This document shows, in pieces, positions 46,511-56,206 of a stretch of DNA of 64,000 nt. The notes under the pieces were generated by a model, which worked only from the letters and a program-made list of their open reading frames with translations, did not search any database and was not told where the DNA came from. Numbering within the stretch: the first letter of the stretch is position 1; each line of letters opens with the position of its first letter. Origin of the DNA: Brevundimonas sp. (lineage in GTDB: Bacteria; Pseudomonadota; Alphaproteobacteria; Caulobacterales; Caulobacteraceae). The position numbers and the translations under genes are program-made. The stretch spans positions 434,001 through 498,000 of the forward strand of contig JACVCC010000001.1 of assembly GCA_016742215.1 (NCBI GenBank). The letters are read 5' to 3'.

Positions 46511-46682
46511 ACCTCTCCATCGCCCCTTCAAGGCGATGGAGAGGACAGACCGCGAAGCGATCAGGTGAGGGCGACGGTGGCTGTGGTTGGCGGAGCTCTG
46601 ATCACATCCGGCCGCGTCGCCCTCACCTGATCGTCGCTGACGCGCCGATCTGTCCTCTCCATTCCCGGGGGGATGGAGAGGT
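46511..46682. repeat. Nested inverted repeat (172 bp) between two envelope genes
   Basis: Outer arms ACCTCTCCATC (46511-46521) and its exact reverse complement (46672-46682) enclose 17-bp inner arms GATCAGGTGAGGGCGAC (46559-46575) with an exact reverse complement at 46616-46632. Each outer half itself contains smaller hairpins (for example CCATCGCC...GGCGATGG). It looks like a non-autonomous miniature element or REP cluster; no coding sequence is seen. Confidence 0.7.
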
Positions 46683-46707
46683 GAAGCGGACCGCCGCGCC
46701 AAGCGCC

Positions 46708-47055
46708 CTATCGTCCGTTCCAGAAGACGATGCTGGATCGCACGCGGTCGCCTTCCGCCGGGCCGTCCGGGGTCATCTCGATCCGGGCGCCCCGTTGCAC
46801 GGCGACGATAGCCGCGCGCGCAAAGCCGTTTCCAGGCGGGGTCTCGCTCTCCACGACGCAGTTCCGGAAACGGCCACGCGCCGTGACCGTGCAGACCATT
46901 GACACCTGGCCGCGACTGGCGCGCGCATCGACGGGGAACTCGGGGGTCGGGCGCCTCACGAAGGTGACGTCCTCACCGTCCCAGATCCGCGGAGCCTCGG
47001 CCTGTGGGTCCTGAAGGCTTGCGAGCGCAAGCCACAGCACCGGTATCGCAATCAT
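46708..47055 (-). CDS. Secreted TonB C-terminal-domain-like protein
   Basis: A 115-residue exported protein (hydrophobic start MIAIPVLWLALASLQ). The mature domain matches the TonB C-terminal pattern: RPTPEFPVDARASRGQVSMVCTVTARGRFRNCVVESETPPGNGFARAAI. It lacks the TonB N-terminal anchor and proline linker, so it cannot energise receptors itself. Stand-alone domains of this kind are common in Caulobacterales. Function unknown. Confidence 0.75.
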   Translation of the reverse strand: MIAIPVLWLALASLQDPQAEAPRIWDGEDVTFVRRPTPEFPVDARASRGQVSMVCTVTARGRFRNCVVESETPPGNGFARAAIVAVQRGARIEMTPDGPAEGDRVRSSIVFWNGR

Positions 47056-47116
47056 GGCGTCTCCCTTTCCGGAAGTATGGGAGGCAGGCCCGGCGCCGAA
47101 AAAGGCGCTGGCCCGG

Positions 47117-47320
47117 TCAGCGCAGGCTGCGGTCGACGGCGGCGTTGCGGCGGGCGACGACGCCGACCCGGTAGTTCTGGTTCAAGGTGTTCACGCAGTC
47201 CGCGTCGCGGAAGCGGACGGTGCGCTGGCAGTCATTGGCGCTTTCAGCGCGATAGTCCGGCGTGGCGCAGGCGCTGAGGCCCACGAAGGCGATAGCGGCG
47301 ATGGCGAGGGCGGTTTTCAT
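47117..47320 (-). CDS. Small lipoprotein
   Basis: A 67-residue protein with a lipobox (FVGLSAC near residue 18) and a short mature part with two cysteines and basic residues. No known domain. Probably an envelope lipoprotein. Confidence 0.6.
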   Translation of the reverse strand: MKTALAIAAIAFVGLSACATPDYRAESANDCQRTVRFRDADCVNTLNQNYRVGVVARRNAAVDRSLR

Positions 47321-47387
47321 CGGCGGTCCTTTCCTGTCGGAAGTACAACCTGAAGCGTAATTCCTTGTTCGTCGAGGGGGCCGCGCG

Positions 47388-47414
47388 AAAAGGCCCGGTC
47401 CTGAGACCGGGCCT
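47388..47414 (-). terminator. Terminator of the Gly-rich secreted protein gene
   Basis: A 10-bp perfect stem AGGCCCGGTC / GACCGGGCCT (47391-47400 with 47405-47414); on the minus strand it is followed by TTTT. Confidence 0.8.
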
Positions 47415-47438
47415 CTCCTGTGAACTCGCGGCGTCGGA

Positions 47439-47987
47439 TCAGTCGTCGCGGCGCGGGGTGGAATTGGCTCCGGCGCCGACGCCGGCGGAGACCGAGGCGC
47501 CGTTGCGGTCGGCCGAGGCCGAGCCGTTGACGCCGGCGTTGGCGTCGGTGCGGCGGCCGCGCGGGCCCTGCGCCTCGGCGCCGGCCTGACCGGAGGCCTG
47601 ACCCGACAGGGAGGTGGAGGCGGCGCTGTCCACGACGCCGGCAGCCGTGCCGCGGGCGCGGTCGGCGGCCATGGCGGCGCGGTCGCGGTTGCGGGCGGCG
47701 GCGGCCTCGGCGCGGGCGCGGGCCCGTTCGGCGCGGCGTTCCGCGCGGCTCAGGGTCTGGTCAGCGGCGCCGCGGATGCGCGAGCCGTCGACGCTGGAGC
47801 CGATATTGCCGGTCAGCGAGCCTGAGCCGCCCAGTTGGCCGCCAAGCTGTCCGCCGCCGAGTTGTCCCCCGACCTGGCCGCCCAGACCGCCCGTCAGACC
47901 GCCCGAACCGCCCAGAACCTGCGCCTGCGACGCGCCGGCCAGAGCCAGGCCCGCAGCGATGGTCGCCGTCATCAGGATCTTCTTCAT
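47439..47987 (-). CDS. Secreted Gly-rich / Ala-Arg-rich repeat protein
   Basis: A 182-residue exported protein. The signal peptide (ILMTATIAAGLALAGASQAQ) is followed by Gly-Gly-Gln-Leu repeats (GGQLGGGQLGGQLGGSG), then a charged helical Ala/Arg segment and a Ser/Gly/Ala tail. No catalytic domain; likely a surface or matrix protein. The ATG at 47987 is preceded by GGAGA. Confidence 0.65.
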   Translation of the reverse strand: MKKILMTATIAAGLALAGASQAQVLGGSGGLTGGLGGQVGGQLGGGQLGGQLGGSGSLTGNIGSSVDGSRIRGAADQTLSRAERRAERARARAEAAAARNRDRAAMAADRARGTAAGVVDSAASTSLSGQASGQAGAEAQGPRGRRTDANAGVNGSASADRNGASVSAGVGAGANSTPRRDD

Positions 47988-48075
47988 GGTCGTCTCTCCG
48001 AGTGTTGCGGGCGATGTCGCCCTCACACGGTCCAACGACGGGTCGTTCGGGATTCATCCCGACGAATGAGATTTT

Positions 48076-49350
48076 TTATCGGGCGATGCGGCCGCGGGCG
48101 GAGACGGCGGCGGGAGCGACGCGCAGGTCGGCGCCGACGAGGCCCCCGCCGAAGGTGGTGTCCGGGCCGCGGGCGCCGAGGTCCTGCGCGGTGCGGGCGA
48201 CGGCCTGCACCGAGCCCTCGCGCGCGATCAGGCCGGCGACGATCGGGGCGGCGAAGGAGCTGCCGCGCACGGAGACATAGCCGCCGGAGACATTGGCGGC
48301 GGCCATGTCGGCGCCAGGAGCGACGAGGTCGATCTGCGGGCCGCGGGCGGACTCCGGCAGGATGCGATTGGCGCCGCTCACCGCCGCCACGCCGATGACG
48401 CCTTCATAGGACGCGGGGAACAGGGGCGCGGCGGCGGGGCCGTCGTTGCCGGCGGCGGCCACCAGGGTCAGGCCGCGCGCGCGCGCCGAGGCGACGGCGC
48501 GCTCGATCAGGGCGTTGCGCGGGCCGACGAGGCTGACGTTCACGACGCCGGCGCGCTGCTCGACCATCCAGGCGAGGGCGCGGGCCAGGACGGTGGCCGA
48601 GCCGCCGGCGCGGTCCTGACCATAGATGTCGGCGACCAGAAGGGCGCGGCCGGGGGCGGCGCCGCTGAAGGCTCCGGCGCGGCCGACCATCAAGGAGGCG
48701 ACCGCCGTGCCGTGGGCGCCCGCGCGAGCGGGGCCGGCGAAGCCCTGCTGCACGATGCGGCTCGAGGCGAGGGCGGGGTGGGTTTCGTTCACCCCGGTGT
48801 CGATCAGGCCCAGCGCGGCGCCGGACTGGACGGCCGGCAGGGGCGGTGCGGGCGAGACAGTGGTTGGTGCGGCGACGACGACGCCCGCGGGGCCGTGGAC
48901 GTGATTGAAGGTGATCTCCGCATCCGGGTCGAGCCGGCTCAGGCGCTCGACGGCGCGGTCCAGCCGCAGGCGGCGGGGCGGGGACAGGACGACGACCGAA
49001 AGGTCCAGCGCATCCAGCCGATCCTCCCTCAGAATGGTAAAGCCGGCCTCCAGCGCGGCGGCTCGGCCGCGGGCGGACAGGCCGACGGCGACGACCTCGC
49101 CCGTGACCACAGGCCAGCCCTGCGGATCGGCCTGCAGGGCGCCGTCCGAGCGCCGGATCAGGTCGCGCAGACCGGCCGGGGCCTGAAGGGCGCGGTCGAG
49201 GACCTGACCGGGCAGGCGCTCCAGCGTCCCGCGCTCGAGAGGCAGGGGCAGGTTGGGCGTCGACGGCAGGGCGATCTGCGCCGCAGCCGGACCGGCCAGC
49301 AGCGCCGGGATCGCCAGAAGCGCGATCAGCAGGGGGCGTTTGAACGACAC
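48076..49350 (-). CDS. S8 family subtilisin-like serine protease
   Basis: A 424-residue exported protease. Catalytic Asp is in LGLIDTGVNETHP, His in GAHGTAVASLMVG and Ser in GSSFAAPIVAG; the oxyanion Asn is in AAGNDGPA. A long N-terminal part (about 150 residues after the signal peptide) probably acts as a propeptide. I use the GTG at 49350 because the signal peptide begins there. It is divergent from an ECF sigma/anti-sigma pair; this trio recurs in Caulobacterales (from memory), so regulated proteolysis or sigma-controlled expression is likely. Confidence 0.85.
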   Translation of the reverse strand: MSFKRPLLIALLAIPALLAGPAAAQIALPSTPNLPLPLERGTLERLPGQVLDRALQAPAGLRDLIRRSDGALQADPQGWPVVTGEVVAVGLSARGRAAALEAGFTILREDRLDALDLSVVVLSPPRRLRLDRAVERLSRLDPDAEITFNHVHGPAGVVVAAPTTVSPAPPLPAVQSGAALGLIDTGVNETHPALASSRIVQQGFAGPARAGAHGTAVASLMVGRAGAFSGAAPGRALLVADIYGQDRAGGSATVLARALAWMVEQRAGVVNVSLVGPRNALIERAVASARARGLTLVAAAGNDGPAAAPLFPASYEGVIGVAAVSGANRILPESARGPQIDLVAPGADMAAANVSGGYVSVRGSSFAAPIVAGLIAREGSVQAVARTAQDLGARGPDTTFGGGLVGADLRVAPAAVSARGRIAR

Positions 49351-49459
49351 GGCGGCGTCTCCGTTACGGACCTCTGTGGCATGGCGGACTTGTTTCTTGC
49401 CGCCAAGGGATGAAACGTCCGGGCCGGATCGTTTCATCCCGTATGACCGGGGAACGCGC

Positions 49460-49963
49460 TTGGACGAATTTCAGACGGGGCTGGTGGCGCTTCTGCCGCG
49501 CCTTCGCCGGCTTGCCCGGGTTCTGCGGGCCCGTGATGCGGATGCGCAGGACCTCGTCCAGCAGACGGTCGAGCGCGCGCTTGCGCAGCGGCGACAGTTC
49601 CGGACAGGGACCCGGCTCGACAGCTGGGCCTTCACCATCATGAGACGGCTGGCGATCGACGAGGGCCGCTCCTTGCAGCGATGGGCGAAGGTGGTGTCGC
49701 CCGAGAGCGAGGACGACGTGCGCGTGGCCGATCCGGCGTTTGCCGGCGAAGCCCTGAGGGCCGACGCGCTGGCCGTACAGGAGGCGATCCGGGCGCTGCC
49801 GGACGACCAGAGGCTGGCGGTGGCGCTGGTGCTGATCGACGGCCTCTCCTACGCCGAGGCGGCGGGGGTGATGGGCGTGCCGGCGGGAACATTGACGAGC
49901 CGCCTCGTGCGGGGGCGCCAGAGTCTGATCGAGACCCTGGCCGCCCAGGGAGTGACAGGATGA
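49460..49963 (+). CDS. ECF-type RNA polymerase sigma factor
   Basis: A 167-residue sigma-70 family factor with region 2 (DADAQDLVQQTVERALAQ, SWAFTIMRRLAIDEGR) and region 4 (LPDDQRLAVALVLIDGLSYAEAAGVMGVPAGTLTSRLVRGRQSL). The TTG at 49460 is chosen because GGGGAA precedes it and upstream in-frame sequence is unrelated. It overlaps the anti-sigma gene by 4 bp (ATGA). Confidence 0.88.
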   Translation: MDEFQTGLVALLPRLRRLARVLRARDADAQDLVQQTVERALAQRRQFRTGTRLDSWAFTIMRRLAIDEGRSLQRWAKVVSPESEDDVRVADPAFAGEALRADALAVQEAIRALPDDQRLAVALVLIDGLSYAEAAGVMGVPAGTLTSRLVRGRQSLIETLAAQGVTG

Positions 49964-50691
49964 CGGTGACGAACTGGACCGACGAGGCGCTGATGCGCCG
50001 GGTCGACGGCGAGATGACCGCCGATGAGAGCGCACGGCTGGACGCCGACGTGGCGGGCGACCTGGCGCTGGCGGGGCGGCTGGCGGCGATGCGGTCGCTG
50101 CGCGACGCGGCGCGGGCGGCCTTCCCGGCGGCCGTGGATGCGCGGGACGAGGCTCTGGCGCGGATGATCGCGGGGCAGGGCGCTGTCGAAACGAAGCCGG
50201 GCGTGCGGGCGTGGCTGGGCGAGGCGTTCGCGCCGCGCAAGGCCGGGCTGTGGGCGGGGCTGGCGGTCGCCGGCTTCGTGGCGGGCGTGGTGTTGGGGCC
50301 GGCGCTGGGCGGGAGCGGGTCGGGCGGCGATCTGGTGACGCGCGACGGCGTGGTGGCGGAGGCCGCGCTGGTGCGGGTGCTGGACACGGGACTGGCCGCC
50401 GACGGGCCGGACGGCGACGGCCGCGCGGTGGGCCTGACGTTTCGGGACGGCCAGCAGCGCTGGTGCCGGACCTTCGATCACGCGGGCGCAGGCATGGCCG
50501 GCCTCGCCTGCCGCGACGGCGGCGCCTGGCGGATCGAGGCGCTGGCCCGCAGCGGCCCGGCGGGCGGCGAGATCCGCATGGCCTCCAGCGAGACCCCGGC
50601 GGCGATTCTGGCCGCGGTCGATGGCGCCATGGCCGAGCCGGCGCTGGATCCGACGCAGGAGCGGGCCGCGCGGGAGGCGGGGTGGCGCTGA
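49960..50691 (+). CDS. Membrane anti-sigma factor
   Basis: A 243-residue protein: cytoplasmic N-terminal domain (MTVTNWTDEALMRRVDGEMTADESARLDA) of the kind that binds ECF sigma factors, one transmembrane helix (GLWAGLAVAGFVAGVVLGPAL, about 95-115) and a periplasmic domain. There is no H-x3-C-x2-C zinc motif. It is coupled to the sigma gene; signal release might involve the divergent S8 protease (inference). Confidence 0.8.
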   Translation: MTVTNWTDEALMRRVDGEMTADESARLDADVAGDLALAGRLAAMRSLRDAARAAFPAAVDARDEALARMIAGQGAVETKPGVRAWLGEAFAPRKAGLWAGLAVAGFVAGVVLGPALGGSGSGGDLVTRDGVVAEAALVRVLDTGLAADGPDGDGRAVGLTFRDGQQRWCRTFDHAGAGMAGLACRDGGAWRIEALARSGPAGGEIRMASSETPAAILAAVDGAMAEPALDPTQERAAREAGWR

Positions 50692-50703
50692 TGCCGAAAC
50701 GAC

Positions 50704-50731
50704 AAAGGCCCGGTCTTTCGACCGGGCCTTT
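50704..50731. terminator. Terminator between anti-sigma gene and tRNA-Thr
   Basis: A 12-bp perfect stem AAAGGCCCGGTC / GACCGGGCCTTT (50704-50715 with 50720-50731), TTTC loop. The A/T ends give T-tracts on both strands, so it can stop both the anti-sigma transcript and the minus-strand tRNA. Confidence 0.85.
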
Positions 50732-50740
50732 GCTTTGTGG

Positions 50741-50815
<75 letters not shown>

Positions 50816-50971
50816 GAAAACTGAGGAAGCGGCCCTATAGCCAGTGTCGCGGCGGGGGGGAAGCCCTGATTTCCGAAAAGTTTGAAGACCATCGGAATGC
50901 GACGGTGGACAAGCCGGCGTTAACCCCGCCCGGGCCTTGCGTCGCGGCGCGGCGCGGGCTCTGATCGATTC

Positions 50972-51154
50972 ATGGCCAAGCCCGAAATCACTGACGCCGA
51001 CGCTCAAGGCCCCGCCGAGACCCCTCCGCCGGCTGCGCCGGAGACCGCTGCGGCGAAGGCCAAGGCCGAGAAGGCGCTGAGGTTGGCCCAGTCGCTGCGG
51101 GCCAACCTGCGCCGCCGCAAGGTCGCGGCCAAGCCTGCAAGACCGAGCAACTGA
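50972..51154 (+). CDS. Small Ala/Lys/Arg-rich hypothetical protein
   Basis: A 60-residue protein with an acidic/proline-rich N-terminal half and a basic helix (KAEKALRLAQSLRANLRRRKVAAK). It lies upstream of murA in its orientation. No family recognised; it may be a small nucleic-acid-binding protein. Confidence 0.5.
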   Translation: MAKPEITDADAQGPAETPPPAAPETAAAKAKAEKALRLAQSLRANLRRRKVAAKPARPSN

Positions 51155-51256
51155 AAGTCATCGGGCCGACATAACGGCCGACCTTTCACAGGCGCCCCCG
51201 ACCGCGCTAGATAGCCGATCCGCCTCTGCCTCTCGCAGCGGCCTGCAAGAGACGAC

Positions 51257-52535
<1,279 letters not shown>

Positions 52536-52546
<11 letters not shown>

Positions 52547-53015
52547 CGTCACGGGCGCGATGGAGGAGACGGCGGTCAAACTGCCGGTCGAACCCCTGCG
52601 CCTGCTGGCCGAGGACGCCGACGACCTGAGCATCATGTCCGCGGCGCTGCAGGACGCGATCCTGCGTCCGGTGGATATCGTCTGGGAGCCGGGCGCGCGC
52701 CGGGTGACCCTGACGCTGAGCCGGTTCTGCTGGGAATGCGGCGGGACGCGCGTGATGGCGGCGATGCAGTTCGGCGACGTCAGTGCGGTGAAGAGCCGCC
52801 ACCTGCCGCGGGGGCCGGAGAATGCGCTGGAGCTGCTGGCCATGCATTTCGAGGACGGCGAGGCGCCGGGCGGGCGGGTGATCATGATGTTCGCCGGCGG
52901 CGGCGACCTGCGGATCGACGTGGAATGCCTGGACGCGGTGCTGACCGACCTGTCGGAGCGCTGGCCGGCCCGGATCGCGCCGACCCATCTGGAAGACGGG
53001 AGCACGCCCGCGTGA
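52536..53015 (+). CDS. DUF2948 family protein
   Basis: A 159-residue protein of DUF2948 ([47 protein letters not shown]). Function unknown; it is conserved next to murA in alphaproteobacteria. Its start overlaps murA by 11 bp and its stop overlaps the next gene (GTGA). Confidence 0.9.
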
Positions 53016-53473
53016 GCGAGCACAGGCTGACCTCGATCGAGCTGGATGCGGCCAGCCTGCCGGCGTCGTCGGCGGAGATCGAGCACGAGCGCCGGGTGGC
53101 CATCTTCGACATTGTAGAGAAGAACGCCTTCCAGCCCGCGGGGGCCGAGGGCGGGCCGTATGCGCTGAAGATGTCGTCGCAGGACGGCCGGCTGGTGTTC
53201 GACATCGCCGGGCCCGGCTTCAACAAGGCCCACGGCCTGTCGATGTCGCCGCTGAACAAGGTGATCAAGGACTACATCGATATCTGCGACAGCTATTACG
53301 AGGTGCTGCGCGGGACCGACGTGGGCAAGATCGAGGCGGTCGACATGGGCCGCCGCGGTCTGCACAACGAAGGTGCCGAACTGCTGAAGTCGCGCCTCGA
53401 GGGCAAGATCGACATCGACCACGAGACGGCGCGGCGGTTGTTCACGCTGGTGACGGCGTTGTACCGGCGCTGA
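53012..53473 (+). CDS. UPF0262 family protein
   Basis: A 153-residue protein matching UPF0262 (SIELDAASLPASSAEIEHERRVAIFDI, GPYALKMSSQDGRLVFDI, LSPLKKVIKDYF-like LSPLNKVIKDYIDICDSYYE). Function unknown. GTG start at 53012 overlaps the DUF2948 stop. In many relatives hisD lies directly upstream and a low-molecular-weight phosphatase downstream; both are missing here. Confidence 0.9.
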   Translation: MSEHRLTSIELDAASLPASSAEIEHERRVAIFDIVEKNAFQPAGAEGGPYALKMSSQDGRLVFDIAGPGFNKAHGLSMSPLNKVIKDYIDICDSYYEVLRGTDVGKIEAVDMGRRGLHNEGAELLKSRLEGKIDIDHETARRLFTLVTALYRR

Positions 53474-53481
53474 CGCGCCGG

Positions 53482-53588
53482 AGTGACTAGTGGCTAGTGG
53501 TTAGTGTCGGAGCCCCGGATTTGCTCCAGCGGGCCGCGACGGTTCGACCAGTCTCCCACCAGCCACTAATCACTAGCCACTAGCCACT
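53482..53588. repeat. Heptad-armed inverted repeat, copy A (TAGTGGC type)
   Basis: 25-bp arms (53482-53506 and 53564-53588) are reverse complements with two mismatches, and each arm is built of tandem 7-mers of the form TAGTGGC/TAGTGGT. The 57-bp loop contains unrelated GC-rich sequence. It occupies most of the gap between UPF0262 and infA. Confidence 0.8.
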
Positions 53589-53713
53589 TGCTGGCCGCGC
53601 AGCGGCCGACGCCTCGACTAACGGCGCGTTTTCATGCATATGGCCGCACCTTCGGCGTGCGCTGCCGCCCGGCGCGCGTCGTCTACCTGTATTCACCGGG
53701 CGTGAGAGGCCGC

Positions 53714-53932
53714 ATGGCTAAGGAAGAACTGCTCGAGTTTCCCGGCGTCGTCAGCGAACTGCTGCCGAACGCGACGTTCCGCGTGACGCTCGAGAACGAC
53801 CACGAGATCATCGCCCACACCGCGGGCAAGATGCGCAAGAACCGCATCCGCGTGCTGGCCGGCGACAAGGTGCTGGTCGAGATGACGCCGTACGATCTGA
53901 CCAAGGGTCGCATCACCTACCGCTTCAAGTAA
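53714..53932 (+). CDS. infA: Translation initiation factor IF-1
   Basis: A 72-residue OB-fold protein ([26 protein letters not shown] end) typical of IF-1. The start at 53714 gives the exact family length; in-frame upstream sequence belongs to the repeat region. Confidence 0.97.
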   Translation: MAKEELLEFPGVVSELLPNATFRVTLENDHEIIAHTAGKMRKNRIRVLAGDKVLVEMTPYDLTKGRITYRFK

Positions 53933-53943
53933 GGGCGCGCGCG

Positions 53944-54519
53944 TTGTCGCGTCCTGAACTTGTGCTGGCTTCGGCCAGCCCGCGCCGCGTGGAACTGCTG
54001 GCGCTGGTCGGGATCACGCCCGACCGAATCGAACCCGCCGATATCGACGAGACCCCGCTGAAGGGCGAGACGCCGCCGCGGCTGGCCGCACGGCTGGCCA
54101 TCGGCAAGGCGGGTGTCGTGGCCGAACGCGCGCCGGACGCCGTAGTGCTGGCGGCCGATACGGTGGTGTCGGTGGGCCGGCGCTTCCTCGAGAAGGCCGC
54201 CGACGAGGCCGAGGCGGTGCGATTCCTCAAGCTGCTCTCGGGCCGGGGACACCGCGTCTATACCGGCGTCGCCGTGGCCGCGGGCGGTCAGGTGCGCCAT
54301 CGGGTCGTGGAGACCCGGGTGACATTCAAGGTCCTGTCCGACGCCGAGATCGAAACCTACGTCGCCTCGGGCGAGTGGAAGGGCAAGGCCGGGGGCTATG
54401 GCATCCAGGGCCGGGCCGGGGCCTTCGTGACCCGGCTGGTGGGCAGTTATCCGGCCGTGATGGGCCTGCCCCTGTATGAAAGCGTGAACCTGCTGACCGG
54501 CGCGGGCTACAGGCCGTGA
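53944..54519 (+). CDS. maf: Maf-like nucleotide pyrophosphatase
   Basis: A 191-residue Maf/YhdE-family NTP pyrophosphatase, with LVLASASPRRVELL at the N terminus, VLAADTVVS and KAGGYGIQGRAGAFV. It hydrolyses non-canonical dTTP/UTP-like nucleotides. TTG start at 53944, 11 bp after infA; its stop overlaps the next gene GTG start. Confidence 0.93.
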   Translation: MSRPELVLASASPRRVELLALVGITPDRIEPADIDETPLKGETPPRLAARLAIGKAGVVAERAPDAVVLAADTVVSVGRRFLEKAADEAEAVRFLKLLSGRGHRVYTGVAVAAGGQVRHRVVETRVTFKVLSDAEIETYVASGEWKGKAGGYGIQGRAGAFVTRLVGSYPAVMGLPLYESVNLLTGAGYRP

Positions 54520-55517
54520 CCGTCGAGGTCTTCCTGGACGAGACGCCGGGCGAGATTCGCGGCGTCGTCATGCGGGACGGCCGGTTCGAACATCTGCTGA
54601 TCGAGCGCGAGGACGACGTGCAGCCGTACCGGCTGGGCGCGAGGTCGGTCGGGCGCGTGGCTTCGGTGGAGCCGACGCTGAAGGGGGCGTTCGTCGATCT
54701 GGCCGTCGATCCGGGCGTCGCGGGGTTCGGCTTCCTGCCGCTGAAGGGCGAGGGGAAGGCCGCGGTCGGGGACAAGATCGAGGTCGAGGTCGTCGCCGAG
54801 CCAAGGCGGGGCAAGGGGCCGGCGCTGAAGCTGGTCGGGCCCGGGCAGGGGGCGCCGCGCCTGCTGTCGCCGGGACCGGGGGTGAAGGAGATGCTGGCGA
54901 TTCTGGCGCCCGGTGTGGAGCCGGTGACGGGGCTGGAGGCGATCCAGGCCAGCTGGGACGCCGAAGAGGACGCGGGCTTCCCGGGCGAAGTGTTCCGGGA
55001 CACCGGGCTGGACCTGATGGTCGAGCGGACCCGGGCGATGGTGACCGTCGATCTGGACTTCGCCGCCGTTCAGGGCGTGGTCACGGGCATGAAGGCGCGG
55101 GACCGGGCGAACCGGCAGGGACTTCAGCAGGCGGCGCGGTTGATCGGGCTGAAACGCTGGGGCGGGCTGGTCGCGATCGATCTGATCGGGACGAATCTGG
55201 ACGGCGCGCCGATTCTGGCGGCGGCGAAGGCGGCGTTCGGCAAGCAAGCTTCCTTCGGGCCGATCAACCGGTTCGGAGTGCTGCAACTGGCCCTGCCGTG
55301 GCGGCGGACGCCGCTGGAGGAGATTTTCACCGGCGCGGACGGGCGGCGGATGGTCGCGCATCGGGCGCAGGATGTGGTCCGCGGGCTGCGTCACGCGCTG
55401 CTTTCCGACACGGCGTCGCCGCGGATCGTGGAGCGATGCCCGGCGGACGTGGCTGCCCTGGCGGCTCCGCTGGTCGCCCGGCTGGGGCCGCGCGCGGCGA
55501 TCGAGATCGAGGAATAG
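54516..55517 (+). CDS. Short ribonuclease E/G family protein
   Basis: A 333-residue protein. It has an S1-like N-terminal part (VGRVASVEPTLKGAFVDLA, GFGFLPLK) and the RNase H-like catalytic core (VTVDLDFAAV, ARLIGLKRWGGLVAIDLIG), as in RNase G. It is shorter than RNase G (about 490 residues), and the DNase-I-like subdomain and Zn-link appear reduced, so activity is not assured. It lies in the conserved infA-maf-RNaseG-yacG order. Confidence 0.85.
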   Translation: MTVEVFLDETPGEIRGVVMRDGRFEHLLIEREDDVQPYRLGARSVGRVASVEPTLKGAFVDLAVDPGVAGFGFLPLKGEGKAAVGDKIEVEVVAEPRRGKGPALKLVGPGQGAPRLLSPGPGVKEMLAILAPGVEPVTGLEAIQASWDAEEDAGFPGEVFRDTGLDLMVERTRAMVTVDLDFAAVQGVVTGMKARDRANRQGLQQAARLIGLKRWGGLVAIDLIGTNLDGAPILAAAKAAFGKQASFGPINRFGVLQLALPWRRTPLEEIFTGADGRRMVAHRAQDVVRGLRHALLSDTASPRIVERCPADVAALAAPLVARLGPRAAIEIEE

Positions 55518-55520
55518 CCC

Positions 55521-55685
55521 ATGGCGACCTGTCCCATCTGCCGTCAGAACGAGGCGGATCCGAAGTACAAGCCGTTCTGCTCGAAGCGTTGCGCCGATGT
55601 GGACCTGCAGCGCTGGTTCACGGGCGGCTACGTCATACCGGGCGGCAATGACGAGCCCCCGACGCCGGAGCGCGAAGAAGACTGA
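55521..55685 (+). CDS. yacG: YacG zinc-binding DNA gyrase inhibitor
   Basis: A 54-residue protein: MATCPICRQNEADPKY..., FCSKRCADVDLQRWF, GGYVIPG. It has the C-x2-C...C-x3-C zinc finger of YacG, which binds GyrB in E. coli. The start is 3 bp after the RNase G-like stop. Confidence 0.93.
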   Translation: MATCPICRQNEADPKYKPFCSKRCADVDLQRWFTGGYVIPGGNDEPPTPEREED

Positions 55686-55749
55686 ATTGGGCGCTGGACA
55701 GGCAAATCCGGCTCGCCTATAGACGCCGCTCCCGCGAGGCGGGGCGCTT

Positions 55750-55825
55750 GCCTGGGTAGCTCAGTTGGTAGAGCAGCGGATTGAAAATCCGCGTGTCGGT
55801 GGTTCGAATCCGCCCCCAGGCACCA
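55750..55825 (+). tRNA. tRNA-Phe (anticodon GAA)
   Basis: A 76-nt tRNA. The acceptor GCCTGGG pairs with CCCAGGC, discriminator A and CCA are encoded at the 3-prime end, the anticodon GAA sits in ATTGAAAATC, D-arm AGCTCAGTTGGTAGAGC and T-arm GGTTCGAATCC are present. Confidence 0.97.
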
Positions 55826-56206
55826 TCGCCCTCTATCCGTCACCGCAAGGTGGCGTTCGGGTATCATGAAAATGTCGCTTTCGACCGGAATCCTCGGGAT
55901 TGAACGCGCTTGTTCTCCCTCGGGGGGAAAAGCGCCGTTGCGCACTTGACGCTCTGGTACGTGTTCGCCAAAGGAGCTTGACCGCTTTCTTTAACGAGCG
56001 GTCGATGTGGGTGAGGAAAACGGTTTCCTCAAGTGCATCGAACCGCCCCGGTGGCTTTGGCAACCGGAAGCGTCAGGAGGCGTTTCGCTGCACAGGGTTC
56101 CCAGAACCCCGGTGTAGCGGACGAACATTTCATCGAGGGTCGGCGCCCGACAGCTCCGGTCCTCTAGGGTTCCACTGTCAGACCAAAAAGCAGGAACTGG
56201 CGAATT
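55826..56206 (+). other. Gene-free leader region of exbB-exbD-tonB with several hairpins
   Basis: 381 bp between tRNA-Phe and exbB without a credible gene. It contains three short palindromes: GACCGCT/AGCGGTC (55980-55986 with 55997-56003), GAGGAAA-ACGG-TTTCCTC (56013-56030) and GGGTTC-CCA-GAACCC (56095-56109). AGCAGGAACT lies about 15 bp before the exbB start. The exbB promoter and its regulation (iron or other) should lie here, but I see no clear Fur box. Confidence 0.5.

Noticed and set aside
53482..53588. CRISPR-like appearance of short regular repeats
   Set aside because: Units are 7 bp without spacers, arranged as inverted arms; no cas genes are present.
55826..56206. A short plus-strand frame beginning near 55900 as a gene upstream of exbB
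   Set aside because: It overlaps the exbB start in another frame, has no ribosome site or domain, and the region is rich in small hairpins typical of a leader.
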